Notes: generated by a model not told the origin, from the letters alone. DNA of 64,000 nt from Streptomyces sp. NBC_00459 (GCF_036013955.1 NZ_CP107903.1:6696001-6760000); one strand, 5' to 3'; shown: positions 54,099 to 63,055, counted from the stretch's first letter. Program-made: numbers and translations.

Positions 54099-55432
54099 CA
54101 CGGCTGACGGTGGCGCTCTCCGGTGACTGCATGGCGACCAGAGGAGCGCTGATCACGTCCGAGCCCGGCGCCGAGGAACTCCGCGAGGTGCTGCGCACGG
54201 CGGACTTCGCCTTCACCAACCTGGAGGTCGTCCCCGCGGGCGGACGGGGACACCCGGTGCACAACGCGGCGAGCGGCGGCTGTCTGATCGCGGACCCCGG
54301 AGTGATCGACGAGATCGCCGGGATGGGCTTCACGATGGTCGGCTGCGCGAACAACCACGCGCTGGACCTGGGCGTGGGCGGCGTGCTCGACACCGTGGAC
54401 CTGCTGGACACGAAGCGGATCCCCTTCGCCGGGATCGGCGCCGACCTCACCGCCGCACGCCGACCGGTCTACGTCGACCGGCCCGGCGGCAGCCTGGCCC
54501 TGATCTCGTGCAGCTCGACGTTCCTGCCCGGGCACGAGGCGGCGGCCCCGTCACCCGACCTGCCGGGCCGGCCCGGGCTGAACCCGCTGAGACACAGCGC
54601 GACGCTGCGGGTGACGCCCGCTCAGCTGGACGTGCTCCGGGAGATCGACGGAGAGACCGGGTTACGGGCCCGCCGGGCCGAGGCGCGCACACTCCTCGGG
54701 TTCGATCCCGCGATGCCCTCGCCGGACCGGCTCACCCTGTTCGGCACCCGCTTCCAGGCCGCGGACACCCCGGGGTTCACCACCACGTGCGACCCGAGAG
54801 ACCTCGACGAGATCTGCCGTTGGGTGGTCGAGGCCCGGCGCCGCGCGGACCTCGTCATGGTCAGCGTGCACTCCCACGAGCCCGGCCCGACCCCCGAGAC
54901 ACCCGGCGAGTTCCTTCGCGAGTTCGCCCACCGTGTGATCGACGAAGGCGCCGACATAGTGGTCGGACACGGCCCGCACCTGCTCCGCGGCATGGAGCTC
55001 CACCGGCAGAAACCGATCTTCTACAGCCTGGGGAACATCGTCAGCCAGATCGAACTCGCCGACCGGGTGTCCGCCGAGGACTACACGAAGGTCGGCGCGG
55101 GCGAACAGCGCACACCAGGCCGGTACTTCGCCGAACTCAGCGCCCACGGCCGTCGGTTCTTCGCCCCGCACCGCCAGTACTGGGAGTCGCTCGTACCGTT
55201 GCTCACGTTCGACGACGGCACGCTCGTCGACGTCCGCCTCCATCCGATCGACCTGGGCTTCGGCGAGCCGGTCCACCGCCGGGGCCGCCCGCGGATGGCG
55301 GGCCCGACCGCAGCCAAGGGCATCCTCGACGACTTCGCCCGGCTCGCGGAGCCGTACGGCACCACCGTCGCGGTCGGGGACGCGGGGACGGGCGAGTTGG
55401 TGTTCAACACCCGACAAGGGCAAAGTAGTTGA
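54095..55432 (+). CDS. mslH: CapA-like metallophosphatase-fold epimerase (MslH type)
   Basis: A 445-residue CapA/PgsA-family protein with the calcineurin-like metal-binding set: Asp11 (LSGDCM), NLE at 42-44, Asn86-Asn87-His88 (GCANNHAL), a His pair in VSVHSHEPG and VGHGPH. From published work on MS-271, the homologue MslH epimerises the C-terminal Trp of the precursor to D-Trp before the ring is closed. The substrate Trp is present here, so the same product stereochemistry is predicted. Coupled (ATGA) to the DsbA-like gene. Confidence 0.88.
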   Translation: MTRLTVALSGDCMATRGALITSEPGAEELREVLRTADFAFTNLEVVPAGGRGHPVHNAASGGCLIADPGVIDEIAGMGFTMVGCANNHALDLGVGGVLDTVDLLDTKRIPFAGIGADLTAARRPVYVDRPGGSLALISCSSTFLPGHEAAAPSPDLPGRPGLNPLRHSATLRVTPAQLDVLREIDGETGLRARRAEARTLLGFDPAMPSPDRLTLFGTRFQAADTPGFTTTCDPRDLDEICRWVVEARRRADLVMVSVHSHEPGPTPETPGEFLREFAHRVIDEGADIVVGHGPHLLRGMELHRQKPIFYSLGNIVSQIELADRVSAEDYTKVGAGEQRTPGRYFAELSAHGRRFFAPHRQYWESLVPLLTFDDGTLVDVRLHPIDLGFGEPVHRRGRPRMAGPTAAKGILDDFARLAEPYGTTVAVGDAGTGELVFNTRQGQSS

Positions 55433-55466
55433 GACAAACAGTTGGGACAAATGGTTGAGACCGGGG
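55428..55466 (+). repeat. Three tandem 13-bp direct repeats before the response-regulator gene
   Basis: Units begin at 55428 (GTTGAGACAAACA), 55441 (GTTGGGACAAATG) and 55454 (GTTGAGACCGGGG), with a regular 13-bp period. The first includes the stop of the epimerase gene. The core TG(A/G)GACA is also the half-site of the inverted repeat before the precursor gene. They may be binding sites of a cluster regulator. Confidence 0.65.
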
Positions 55467-55564
55467 GACGGTAGGAATCACGAAGCCCGACCGGCCCGAC
55501 GAGGGCTTGCGACGAGCAGTGCGCTACGAGCGGTGTGCGAGGAACGGCGTGCGAGGAACACGGA

Positions 55565-56239
55565 ATGGCTGAGGCGGTCCGGGTGCTGATCGCGGACGAT
55601 CAGGCGCTGTTGCGCGGGAGCTTCCGTCTGCTCATCGATTCCACCCCCGGAATGAAGACGATCGGCGAGGCGGGAGACGGCGCCAGGGCGGTGGAACTCG
55701 CCCGGGAACTCAAACCGGACGTCGTCCTGATGGACCTGCGCATGCCTGTCATGGACGGCATCGCGGCCACCCGGGAGATCTGCTCGGACGAGACGATGGC
55801 CGGTGTACGGGTACTGGCCCTGACGATGTTCGACATGGACGAGTACGTGTACCCGGCCCTGCAGGCGGGCGCGAGCGGATTCATGCTGAAGGACGTCTCA
55901 CCGGCCGACCTGGTCGCCGGCATCCGCGTCATCGCCACCGGCGAGGGCGTACTGGCGCCCACGGTCACCCGCCGTCTCATCGCGAACTTCTCCCGCAGCG
56001 ACGAGACGGCTCGGGAGGCCCCGCGGCTCGTCGGGCTCACCAAGAGGGAACAGGAGGTGCTCGTGCTGATCGCGAACGGACTGTCGAACGCCGAGATCTC
56101 CCGGCAGTTGGTGATCAGTCTGCCGACCGTGAAGACCCACGTGAGCAGCCTCCTCGCCAAGGTGCAGGCCCGTGATCGCGCCCAGTTGGTCATCATCGCC
56201 TACGAGAGCGGCCTCGCCGAGCGCGGGATGCCGACCTGA
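55565..56239 (+). CDS. NarL/FixJ-type response regulator
   Basis: A 224-residue regulator, ATG at 55565. The receiver has the full set of catalytic residues: acid pair in LIADDQALL, phosphoacceptor Asp in VVLMDLRMP, Thr in LALTMF and Lys in FMLKDVS. The C-terminal LuxR-type HTH is intact (LTKREQEVLVLIANGLSNAE, PTVKTHVSSLLAKV). No kinase gene is adjacent; the HisKA_3 kinase at 45.3 kb is the likely partner. Its 3' end overlaps the convergent SDR gene by 47 bp. Confidence 0.93.
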   Translation: MAEAVRVLIADDQALLRGSFRLLIDSTPGMKTIGEAGDGARAVELARELKPDVVLMDLRMPVMDGIAATREICSDETMAGVRVLALTMFDMDEYVYPALQAGASGFMLKDVSPADLVAGIRVIATGEGVLAPTVTRRLIANFSRSDETAREAPRLVGLTKREQEVLVLIANGLSNAEISRQLVISLPTVKTHVSSLLAKVQARDRAQLVIIAYESGLAERGMPT

Positions 56240-57851
56240 GGAACCGCAGGGGAGCGGGTCGGACGCGATCGGCGAATGACTCGGTCCCGCGCCCGCCGCC
56301 GTCCTTCGCGGCGGCCTTGGTGATGTTGCGGGCCATGCCGCCGAAGACGACCGCGTGGAAGGGGGAGACGGACCACCAGTAGACGTGGCCCAGCAGACCA
56401 CGCGGATGGAACAGGGCACGCTGACGGTAACGGGTGAGGCCCTCGCCCTCGGTCCCCTCGGTCCCCTCCGTCTCCACGTACATCTCCAGCCAGGCGAGGC
56501 CGGGCAGCCGCATCTCGGCCCGCAACCGCAGCAGCCGTCCGGGCTCGATCTCCTCGACCCGCCAGAAGTCCAGCGAGTCCCCGACCCGCAGACGCTCGGC
56601 GTCGCGTCGCCCGCGGCGCAGACCGACACCCCCGACGAACCTGTCCAACCAGCCCCGGACCGCCCAGGCCAGCGGGAAGGAGTACCAGCCGTTGTCACCC
56701 CCGATGCCCTCGATCACCTTCCACAGGTCCTGTCGGGACACGTCGACCGACAGACGCCGCTCGTCCTGGTAGAGGCTGCCGCCCGCCCAGTCCGGGTCGG
56801 TGGGCAGGGGGTCGCTGGGCGCCCCCGGCGGAGCGGCGGACGACCAGCGGGTGGCGACCTGCGCCTCCCGCACCCTCCGCAGTGCCAGGGCCAGCGCCTC
56901 GTCGAAGGGCAGCGGCCGACCCGGCAGGTCGGGAACGTACCGGGCGATGTCGTGCTCGCGGCAGACGACCTCGTGGCGCAGCGACTCCGTGAGCGGCCGG
57001 GCCAGGGAGGCGGGCACGGGCGTCACGAGACCGACCCAGTGGCTGGACAGCCTCGGGGTCAGAACCGGAACCGGCACGATGATCCGTCTCCGTAGTCCCG
57101 CGACGACGGCGTAACGGCACATCATCTCCCGGTAGGTAAGGACGTCCGGCCCGCCGATGTCGAACGCCCGGTCGACGTCGTCCGGCATGGCGGCCGAGCC
57201 GACGAGGTAACGCAGCACATCGCGCACCCCGATGGGCTGGGTGCGGGTGTGCACCCAACTCGGGGTGACCATCACCGGCAGCCGCTCGGTGAGGTACCGC
57301 AGCATCTCGAAGGAGGCCGACCCCGAGCCGATGACGACCGCCGCCCGCAGCACGGTGGCGGGTACGGGCGCGCCGAGAAAGATCCGCCCCACCTCGGCCC
57401 GCGACCGCAGATGCGGCGACAGCGACTCCTCGGCCACACCCCGAGGGGTGAGTCCGCCGAGATAGACGATCCGCCGCACGCCCGCCGCCTCCGCCTGCTC
57501 GGCGAAGACGCGCGCGGCCCGGCGGTCGGTGTCCTCGAACCCGGAGCCGGAACCGAGGGCGTGCACCAGGTAGTAAGCGACGTCGATGCCGCGCATGGCG
57601 CCGCCAACGGACTCGGGGTCCGTGACGTCCCCGCGAACCGTCTCGACATCGCCCGCCCAGGGATGGTCACGGAGCTTGTCCGGCGAACGGGCCAGACACC
57701 GCACCCGATGCCCCGCCTCCAGCAGCTCCGGCACCAGGCGTCCACCGATGTAACCGGACGCTCCCGTGACCAGACACCGCAGCGCCTCGGCCCCACGGCC
57801 ACCGTGCCCTTCCCTCTGGTCCGGCGCGTCCCACTCTCCATCCGTGCTCAC
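56193..57851 (-). CDS. SDR/NmrA-like NAD(P)-binding protein with DUF2867 domain
   Basis: A 552-residue protein, GTG start at 57851. The N-terminal Rossmann fold has CLVTGASGYIGGRLVPELL and continues through the atypical SDR domain (to about 300). The C-terminal part (about 345-515) is DUF2867 (DNGWYSFPLAWAVRGWLDRF, LGHVYWWSVSPFHAVVFGGM). Homologues are widespread in actinobacteria and may act on quinone or polar lipid substrates; activity unproven. It appears to lie outside the lasso cluster. Confidence 0.9.
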   Translation of the reverse strand: MSTDGEWDAPDQREGHGGRGAEALRCLVTGASGYIGGRLVPELLEAGHRVRCLARSPDKLRDHPWAGDVETVRGDVTDPESVGGAMRGIDVAYYLVHALGSGSGFEDTDRRAARVFAEQAEAAGVRRIVYLGGLTPRGVAEESLSPHLRSRAEVGRIFLGAPVPATVLRAAVVIGSGSASFEMLRYLTERLPVMVTPSWVHTRTQPIGVRDVLRYLVGSAAMPDDVDRAFDIGGPDVLTYREMMCRYAVVAGLRRRIIVPVPVLTPRLSSHWVGLVTPVPASLARPLTESLRHEVVCREHDIARYVPDLPGRPLPFDEALALALRRVREAQVATRWSSAAPPGAPSDPLPTDPDWAGGSLYQDERRLSVDVSRQDLWKVIEGIGGDNGWYSFPLAWAVRGWLDRFVGGVGLRRGRRDAERLRVGDSLDFWRVEEIEPGRLLRLRAEMRLPGLAWLEMYVETEGTEGTEGEGLTRYRQRALFHPRGLLGHVYWWSVSPFHAVVFGGMARNITKAAAKDGGGRGTESFADRVRPAPLRFLRSASRARRGRSRRR

Positions 57852-58068
57852 GACCGTGCCTCCACGCCCTCGCTCCGACGCTTTTGCCTCGTCGTCCGAT
57901 CATTGCCGCAACGGGCTGACCGCGCCTGTCGCGGCGAGGCGGTCCGGGAGACGGCAGACGGGAGACGGAGACGGGAGACGGGAGATGGGCCGGGGACGGC
58001 CCGGGAGGCCGGCACGGCCCGATCACGCCACCATCTCGGCGACTCGCGGCCGCCGAATGCCCTTACCG

Positions 58069-59052
58069 CTACAGCGGCCGTACGTACCCGATCCAGGTGT
58101 GCCGGGTGCCGAAGCCGCACCGCTCGTACAGGCCCAGGGCACCGGTGGCGTTGGCGCTGTCCACATTCAGGCCGGCTCTGCCGTAGCCCTGCTCCTGACC
58201 TACCCGCAGGCAGGTGGTGAGCAGCGCGGTGGCCACGCCGGTGCCACGCCAGGCCGGCCGCGTGCCGATCCTGTCGATCCAGCATTCGCGGATGCCGGTC
58301 ATGGCGGTCTCGGCGTCGTATTCGTGACCGATGAGGTAGCCGGCCACCTCGTCCCCGTCCAGCGCGAGGAACGACACATCAGGCCGGAACGACCTGGCAC
58401 CGGTGCTCTGGTGACGCCACCGGTCCGGGGTGGCCGGTATGTGTCCCCAGTGGTCGAGGAACGCTTCGTTGTGCGCCAACCGGGTCGCGTCGTCGTACGC
58501 CTCGGTGAAGGGCACCACGCGCAGCCCACCCGCCGGGCTTGTCACCGGGATCGGGTCGCCGTTCAGCGGCCGACGCATGTCGAAGTACCAACGCCGCGCC
58601 TCGAACCCGGCTTGCTGATAGAGGTCGCGTTTGGCGGTGTTCGGCGCGTGGAGCTGGATGTGCGCCTCGCCCGGCAGGTCCGGAAACCGCTCGCGATGCT
58701 GCTGAGCCGCCCTGGTCACCAGCCAGTCCACCAGTGCGGTGCCCATACCCCGGCCGCGCGCGTCGGGCCGCACCGCTCCCTCGACATACACCAGGTGCAG
58801 ATCGGTCGCGTCGGGCAGCCCCGTCGCCCTGGCGTAGCCGATCAGCTCGCCACCGGACCACAGCCCCACCGAGTCACGGGTCAACTCCAGGTGTGGATCG
58901 CCCAGTTCCTCGGCAAGGTCTTCCGCATCGTAGTGCTCGTCGGTGCCGTCGGCGGCCTCCACCGCGGCGAACAACTGGGCCAGGGCCGGAGCATCGTCCA
59001 GCGCAAGTGGCCGCCAGGCCGGCATCGCGTGCATGGACGGCACGATAGGCAT
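58069..59052 (-). CDS. Double GNAT acetyltransferase protein
   Basis: About 327 residues; the start is uncertain (ATG 59052 and 59034 are both possible, neither with a strong ribosome site). Two GNAT domains are visible: the first with VEGAVRPDARGRGMGTALVD, the second with IGTRPAWRGTGVATALLTT and NVDSANATGALGLYERCGF. Tandem GNAT proteins of this length include mycothiol-synthase-like and antibiotic-modifying acetyltransferases. The substrate is unknown. Confidence 0.85.
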   Translation of the reverse strand: MPIVPSMHAMPAWRPLALDDAPALAQLFAAVEAADGTDEHYDAEDLAEELGDPHLELTRDSVGLWSGGELIGYARATGLPDATDLHLVYVEGAVRPDARGRGMGTALVDWLVTRAAQQHRERFPDLPGEAHIQLHAPNTAKRDLYQQAGFEARRWYFDMRRPLNGDPIPVTSPAGGLRVVPFTEAYDDATRLAHNEAFLDHWGHIPATPDRWRHQSTGARSFRPDVSFLALDGDEVAGYLIGHEYDAETAMTGIRECWIDRIGTRPAWRGTGVATALLTTCLRVGQEQGYGRAGLNVDSANATGALGLYERCGFGTRHTWIGYVRPL

Positions 59053-59374
59053 CACCAGGTCCGCGCGCACCCCAGTTTTCGCGGCACGCCACGGGAGCTC
59101 GGCAACCCGGCACAGAGCTCCTGCTCTCACTACTTCTATTGCTACGACCGGTGCGCGGGGAGGGGAAGGCGGGTCCTTGTCCGGCGATCCGGAGGACGAA
59201 CGTCACGACGAGGAGCGCCGGGACCCCACGAGAGTGTCACGGCGGGACCCGACCGGGCGGCACGCCCGTCACCGCGGAGCGAGAGACCTGGTGTTCTCGA
59301 AAGGCTCCGGGGTGGCGAGACCGACATTCACCACGCGATGACTGCTCTCGGCGGCATCCACCCACACATACGCG
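59053..59374. other. Intergenic stretch left of the tRNA fragment
   Basis: About 320 bp with no gene that I can support. The short frames on both strands lack start signals and homology clues. It includes the likely upstream region of the double GNAT gene. Confidence 0.5.
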
Positions 59375-59414
59375 AAGACCCCGTCCTCAGCGAGAGCACT
59401 GATGGCGGGGTCTT
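59375..59414 (-). terminator. Terminator belonging to the tRNA-Arg locus
   Basis: Stem arms AAGACCCCG (59375-59383) and CGGGGTCTT (59406-59414) lie just beyond the 3' end of the tRNA fragment in its transcription direction. This placement suggests that the left flank is the original chromosome downstream of a tRNA-Arg(CCG) gene. Confidence 0.6.
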
Positions 59415-59430
59415 TAGGCACCTCGTTCAA

Positions 59431-59475
59431 GGTGCCCCCGGCAGGATTCGAACCTGCGCACACGGCTCCGGAGGC
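59431..59475 (-). tRNA. 3' fragment of tRNA-Arg(CCG), integration-site remnant
   Basis: On the minus strand the sequence runs from the anticodon loop CTCCGGA through GCCG, the variable loop and the T arm GCAGGTTCGAATCCTGC to the acceptor end CGGGGGCACC. It matches the 3' half of a Streptomyces tRNA-Arg(CCG). Upstream of the anticodon stem the match stops: no D arm and no 5' acceptor strand are present. This is the usual form of an attachment site duplicated when an integrase inserts into a tRNA gene; the 5' break is at about 59475, so the element lies to the right. Confidence 0.85.
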
Positions 59476-59476
59476 C

Positions 59477-59510
59477 AGGTGAGGGCGTGAGTGTCTTGGG
59501 GGCCTCACCT
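59477..59510. other. Inverted repeat next to the att site
   Basis: AGGTGAGG (59477-59484) is repeated in inverse at 59503-59510 (CCTCACCT) with an 18-nt loop, immediately inside the predicted element edge. It may be a terminator or an integrase/excisionase arm site. Confidence 0.35.
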
Positions 59511-59599
59511 GCGGGGGAGTGGCCGGGCCGGGGCCTGCCGAGCAAGGTCATTACGCCCCTATTACGTGGGTGACCTGTCGGGGCGCTGGGTGGCGCCGT

Positions 59600-60538
59600 A
59601 TGGTCGAAGGCATGATCTCGGGCAGCGGCGGGCGCAAGGACGGCGGTACGGAGTTCACGGCGGAAAGCCTCGGGTCTGTCCTGCGCGAGGCGTGCGCGAC
59701 GGCCCAACTGGTCCCGGACGGCGCCGAGTTGCTGCGGCTCGGCTCCAACGCCGTGTACAGATTATCGACGTCGCCGATCATCGTCCGTGTTGCCCGTGAC
59801 CTCGATGTCCGGGAGGAGATGGAGCGGGCGGTAAAGGTCGCGAGGTGGCTGGAGGAGGAGGAGCTTCCGGCTACCCGAGTGCCGGCGGGCGTCTCCCAAC
59901 CGCTGGTGGTCGGCGGCAGGGTCGTGACCTTCTGGGAGAGCGTGCAGGAGCAGGAGGAGTACGCCACGGTGGGCGAGCTGGCCGATCTGCTCCGCCGGCT
60001 TCACTGGCTTGAGGAGCCCGAGTCTCTGAGACTCCCGTACTTCGATCCGTTCGCGAAGCTGTCGGCGTCCCTGAGGCAGATGAACGGCGTACCGGAGGAC
60101 GACCGGACGTTCCTGGAGGAGCGGACCGCGAACCTCCACAAGGACTACGACCGGCTGGACTTCGTACTCCCCTTCGGGATGATCCACGGGGACGCGAGCA
60201 TAGGCAACGTGCTCCGTCACCGGGATGGGCACGCGGTGCTCATCGACCTCGACGGCTTTGCCCTGGCCCCGCGCGAGTGGGACCTGATCCAGACCGCGAT
60301 GTTCTACGACCGGTACGGCTGGCACACGAAGACGGAGTACGCGGAGTTCGTCCACCGTTACGGCTTCGACCTGATGAACTGGCCCGGCTACGAGACCCTG
60401 GCGGATCTCCGCGAACTGATGATGGTTGCCTGGCTCGGCCACCAGGTCGGCGCCAGCGAGCGTTCCGCTGCAGAATTCGCACGACGCCTGCGGTCGCTGA
60501 GAACCGGCGAGGGGCGAGATGCCTGGGGTCCTTTCTGA
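59600..60538 (+). CDS. APH-family phosphotransferase with TTA codon
   Basis: About 312 residues from ATG 59600 (59612 is an alternative). The aminoglycoside-phosphotransferase/choline-kinase catalytic loop is FGMIHGDASIGNVL, followed by the Mg-binding VLIDLDGFALAPREWD. It contains AGA followed by a TTA codon (59762-59764, Leu in YRLSTS), both rare in Streptomyces, so it is probably bldA dependent or recently acquired. Such kinases often occur beside XRE-TPR regulators in actinomycetes. A small-molecule substrate is likely but unspecified, and no resistance is claimed. Confidence 0.82.
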   Translation: MVEGMISGSGGRKDGGTEFTAESLGSVLREACATAQLVPDGAELLRLGSNAVYRLSTSPIIVRVARDLDVREEMERAVKVARWLEEEELPATRVPAGVSQPLVVGGRVVTFWESVQEQEEYATVGELADLLRRLHWLEEPESLRLPYFDPFAKLSASLRQMNGVPEDDRTFLEERTANLHKDYDRLDFVLPFGMIHGDASIGNVLRHRDGHAVLIDLDGFALAPREWDLIQTAMFYDRYGWHTKTEYAEFVHRYGFDLMNWPGYETLADLRELMMVAWLGHQVGASERSAAEFARRLRSLRTGEGRDAWGPF

Positions 60539-60545
60539 GGTGCAC

Positions 60546-61919
60546 TCAGATACCGGGCTGCGTCTCCGAGGCGACCCACAACCTGTGTTCCTGAACCTGC
60601 TCCGTGAAGCTCCGCGAGACAGCGTTCTCACCAGTGGCCGCGAGGTTCTGCCGGAACTCGGCCAGATAGCTGACGCACCGGGCGGACTTGAGCTGCTCGC
60701 CGAGGTCCAGCGCATCGAGCGCGACGCGACACGCCTCCTCGGTCTCCCCGGCCCGTAGGTGGGCGTCCGCCAGAACCATGGTCGCGAAGAAATCACTCCG
60801 CACGTGGCTGCCGCTCATGGCGTTCTCGGCGTGGGCCACAGCCCTGCGAGCACTGTTCACGTCACGGAAGCAGTGCGCCGCTTCGGCGGCGAGCTCGGCC
60901 TCGTCGAAGTAGCTGATCCACTCGGGCTCGTCATGGCTGTTCCGGCTCTCCAAGGCGTTCGTCGCCGCGCTCAACGCGGCCTCGCACGCGCTGACATCAC
61001 CGGTTCGCGCGAGGGCGCGGGCTTCCATGGCGTGGAACTGGGCGCGCAAGGTAGGTGTGGCCACGGGCGAAATGCCCATGAGAGCGGCGCGAGCGAGCGT
61101 GGCGGCCTGCGTGTAGCGACCGAGGAACGTCGCCTGATGGCTCATGGCGGACAGGATGCTCCCGGCCAGTCGACGGTCATTGGCATCCTGAGCCAACCGA
61201 AGAGCCTGAAGGAAATACCGCTGGGCCAGACCGTGATGACACGAGTCGTAGGACATCCAGCCGGCGAGGAGAGTCGCCTCGGCGACGGTGGAATAGAGGG
61301 CACGGCCCACCTGGTCGGAGTACCGGCCGCGTAGCAGCGGAAAGACGTCGTTGCTGAGGTACTGGATGACCGCGTGCCGTGCGTGGTCTCCGCCGAACTG
61401 GTCGTCAAGCTGGGCGAACATGTCCGCCGTGGTCTTGATGGCGGTCACGTCGCCGAGACCGACTCGTACGCCGTCGGCACGCGGACGGGGGATGGCCGGC
61501 TCGGGCGCGACCAACCACCGTAGGGACGCCTCGTTCCACGCGGGCTCGGACGGCTCCGCCGTGAGCAACGGGTCGTACTGATTCAGATCCGCACGCCACA
61601 ACTGCCCCACCGTCCGAATGGCGTCGTCCGGGCTGGCGGGATAGGCGGCGTCGAGAACGGCCGCGTCACCCGACTCCCCATGGCTCAGCCCCAGTTCTGC
61701 CGAACTGGTGTCGAACGCGGCGCACAGGAGCGGCCCGTAGAACTCGTCCGGAGTGCTGTGGCCGTTCTCCCAACTGGCGATGCGGCGCTTCACGCTGGCG
61801 TCCGCGGGGAGTTGGTGACCACGCTGGGCGGCGGCCTGCCGTAACTCCCTGACCAGTCGGGGCTGACTCCAGCCCCGACCCATGCGGGCCTCACGTAAGC
61901 GGACACTCGTCGGCTTCAT
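60546..61919 (-). CDS. XRE-family regulator with TPR-like C-terminus
   Basis: A 457-residue protein, ATG at 61919 with GAAGGGG upstream. The N-terminal HTH is recognisable (LREARMGRGWSQPRLVREL, ASVKRRIASWENGHSTPDEF). The remaining ~370 residues are all-helical repeats (LAQDANDRRLAGSILSAMSHQ, AMEARALARTGDVSACEAAL), as in signal-peptide-sensing or transcription-regulating TPR proteins. It has two TTA codons (61844-61842 and 61898-61896), supporting bldA dependence. It is convergent with the phosphotransferase gene and divergent from the small genes to the right. Confidence 0.85.
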   Translation of the reverse strand: MKPTSVRLREARMGRGWSQPRLVRELRQAAAQRGHQLPADASVKRRIASWENGHSTPDEFYGPLLCAAFDTSSAELGLSHGESGDAAVLDAAYPASPDDAIRTVGQLWRADLNQYDPLLTAEPSEPAWNEASLRWLVAPEPAIPRPRADGVRVGLGDVTAIKTTADMFAQLDDQFGGDHARHAVIQYLSNDVFPLLRGRYSDQVGRALYSTVAEATLLAGWMSYDSCHHGLAQRYFLQALRLAQDANDRRLAGSILSAMSHQATFLGRYTQAATLARAALMGISPVATPTLRAQFHAMEARALARTGDVSACEAALSAATNALESRNSHDEPEWISYFDEAELAAEAAHCFRDVNSARRAVAHAENAMSGSHVRSDFFATMVLADAHLRAGETEEACRVALDALDLGEQLKSARCVSYLAEFRQNLAATGENAVSRSFTEQVQEHRLWVASETQPGI

Positions 61920-62180
61920 GGAGACGTGCCCCTTCATCCTTCTGCATGCGCCGGTTCGACAACTGGGCTTGCGTGAACGAATCTACGCGCTGGTCATTGC
62001 TTCTTGCAGTCAGTAACCGGAGATCATCCGCGTGGCACGGGTGACAGGGGATGACGTGCCGTGCGTGTACGTGTCAGCCCCCGTCACCCCCCGTCATCTG
62101 CCCTGACCAGGCATCGGACCGTGAGTCTGGACTTACGGCGGCATCGGGCCGCATCGAAGTCTGACCGAGGGTGGGACGAC

Positions 62181-62741
62181 GTGCAGAGGATGACCAGGCG
62201 AGGCATGGAATGGCTGACTGCGGCGGCGGACAACCCGGTGGAGTGCAGACAGGTGTGGGCGGATGACCCACGGATGCCCTGCCTGTTGCCGACCGGCCGC
62301 TTCTTCGACGTACTGAGCGTTGACCAGCGCCTCGGGATGGAGATGTTCGACCGTCTTCAGCGCAACGGGATGCTGTTCGGGCCCGCGGTCATGGACCGCA
62401 AGGCGCAGCGAGTCGGTTTCTTCCTCGGCTCGGAAAGCTGCGAGACCTTCACCTACTACCTCGGACGCGAGACTTCGTCTCCACCAACGTTCCGGTACTT
62501 GAGTCAAGGCTCTGCCGTCGTCGTTCCAGGCCCCATCCCCCTCTCCGAGGACCGCTATCAGTGGCTCCGCGCACCGACGCGCCGGCCGGAGGCCAATCCG
62601 CTGCGTCCGGTCGCTCTGGCGACGGCGTTGGTCGCCTCCGCGGAACTCCTGGCAAGGATGGATCGCTTCGACGAGCAGTACCCGACCCCGTACTCGGCGG
62701 TCGCCGCGCTCCCCGAGGAGCCGACCAGCGATGCCGGATGA
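62181..62741 (+). CDS. Unknown element-borne protein
   Basis: A roughly 186-residue soluble protein; GTG 62181 is preferred over the frame's earlier GTG at 62061, whose extension includes a TTA and lacks a ribosome site (ATG 62190 is also possible). It contains MPCLLPTGRFFDVLSVDQRL and a terminal helical segment (ATALVASAELLARMDRF). The PTGRFFDV and VVVPGPIPL turns remind me of short bifunctional primase/polymerase-like proteins of actinomycete elements, but I cannot assign it. It is overlapped by the next gene. Confidence 0.65.
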   Translation: MQRMTRRGMEWLTAAADNPVECRQVWADDPRMPCLLPTGRFFDVLSVDQRLGMEMFDRLQRNGMLFGPAVMDRKAQRVGFFLGSESCETFTYYLGRETSSPPTFRYLSQGSAVVVPGPIPLSEDRYQWLRAPTRRPEANPLRPVALATALVASAELLARMDRFDEQYPTPYSAVAALPEEPTSDAG

Positions 62742-63051
62742 GCCGACGGACGGGCGCGACGCTGCCGCGTGGTCGCCTCTCGAAAGCGCAGGATGGTACG
62801 CGGCCCGAAACGCGACAACGGCATTGCGGGATGCTCTCGTCCACGCGGGCCTGGAGAAGGATTTCCCGTACCTGCGCGCGGACTTGAACGCCTTCGGACA
62901 CGGCCTCGTCGAGCTGGGCCGGGTGACCCCGGACACGGCCGAGCGCCTCGCCGAACTCCTGCGCCTGGCCCTGGCAAACGGATTCGGCGCGGACCATGAC
63001 GACGCCAACCACGCACCGACCACCGTCGAGGAACACAAGGGAAGGACCTGA
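62731..63051 (+). CDS. Small unknown protein, paralogue 1
   Basis: A 106-residue acidic protein whose start overlaps the upstream stop by 11 bp. Its middle (LRDALVHAGLEKDFPYLRAD, then LNAFGHGLVELGRVTPDTAE) aligns with the next gene, so the two are tandem paralogues. All-helical, no signal peptide or cysteine cluster. No function known. Confidence 0.75.
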   Translation: MPDEPTDGRDAAAWSPLESAGWYAARNATTALRDALVHAGLEKDFPYLRADLNAFGHGLVELGRVTPDTAERLAELLRLALANGFGADHDDANHAPTTVEEHKGRT

Positions 63052-63055
63052 CGCC

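Noticed and set aside
59269..59508. A minus-strand frame covering the tRNA fragment
   Set aside because: It would translate the tRNA sequence and its terminator; no start signals.
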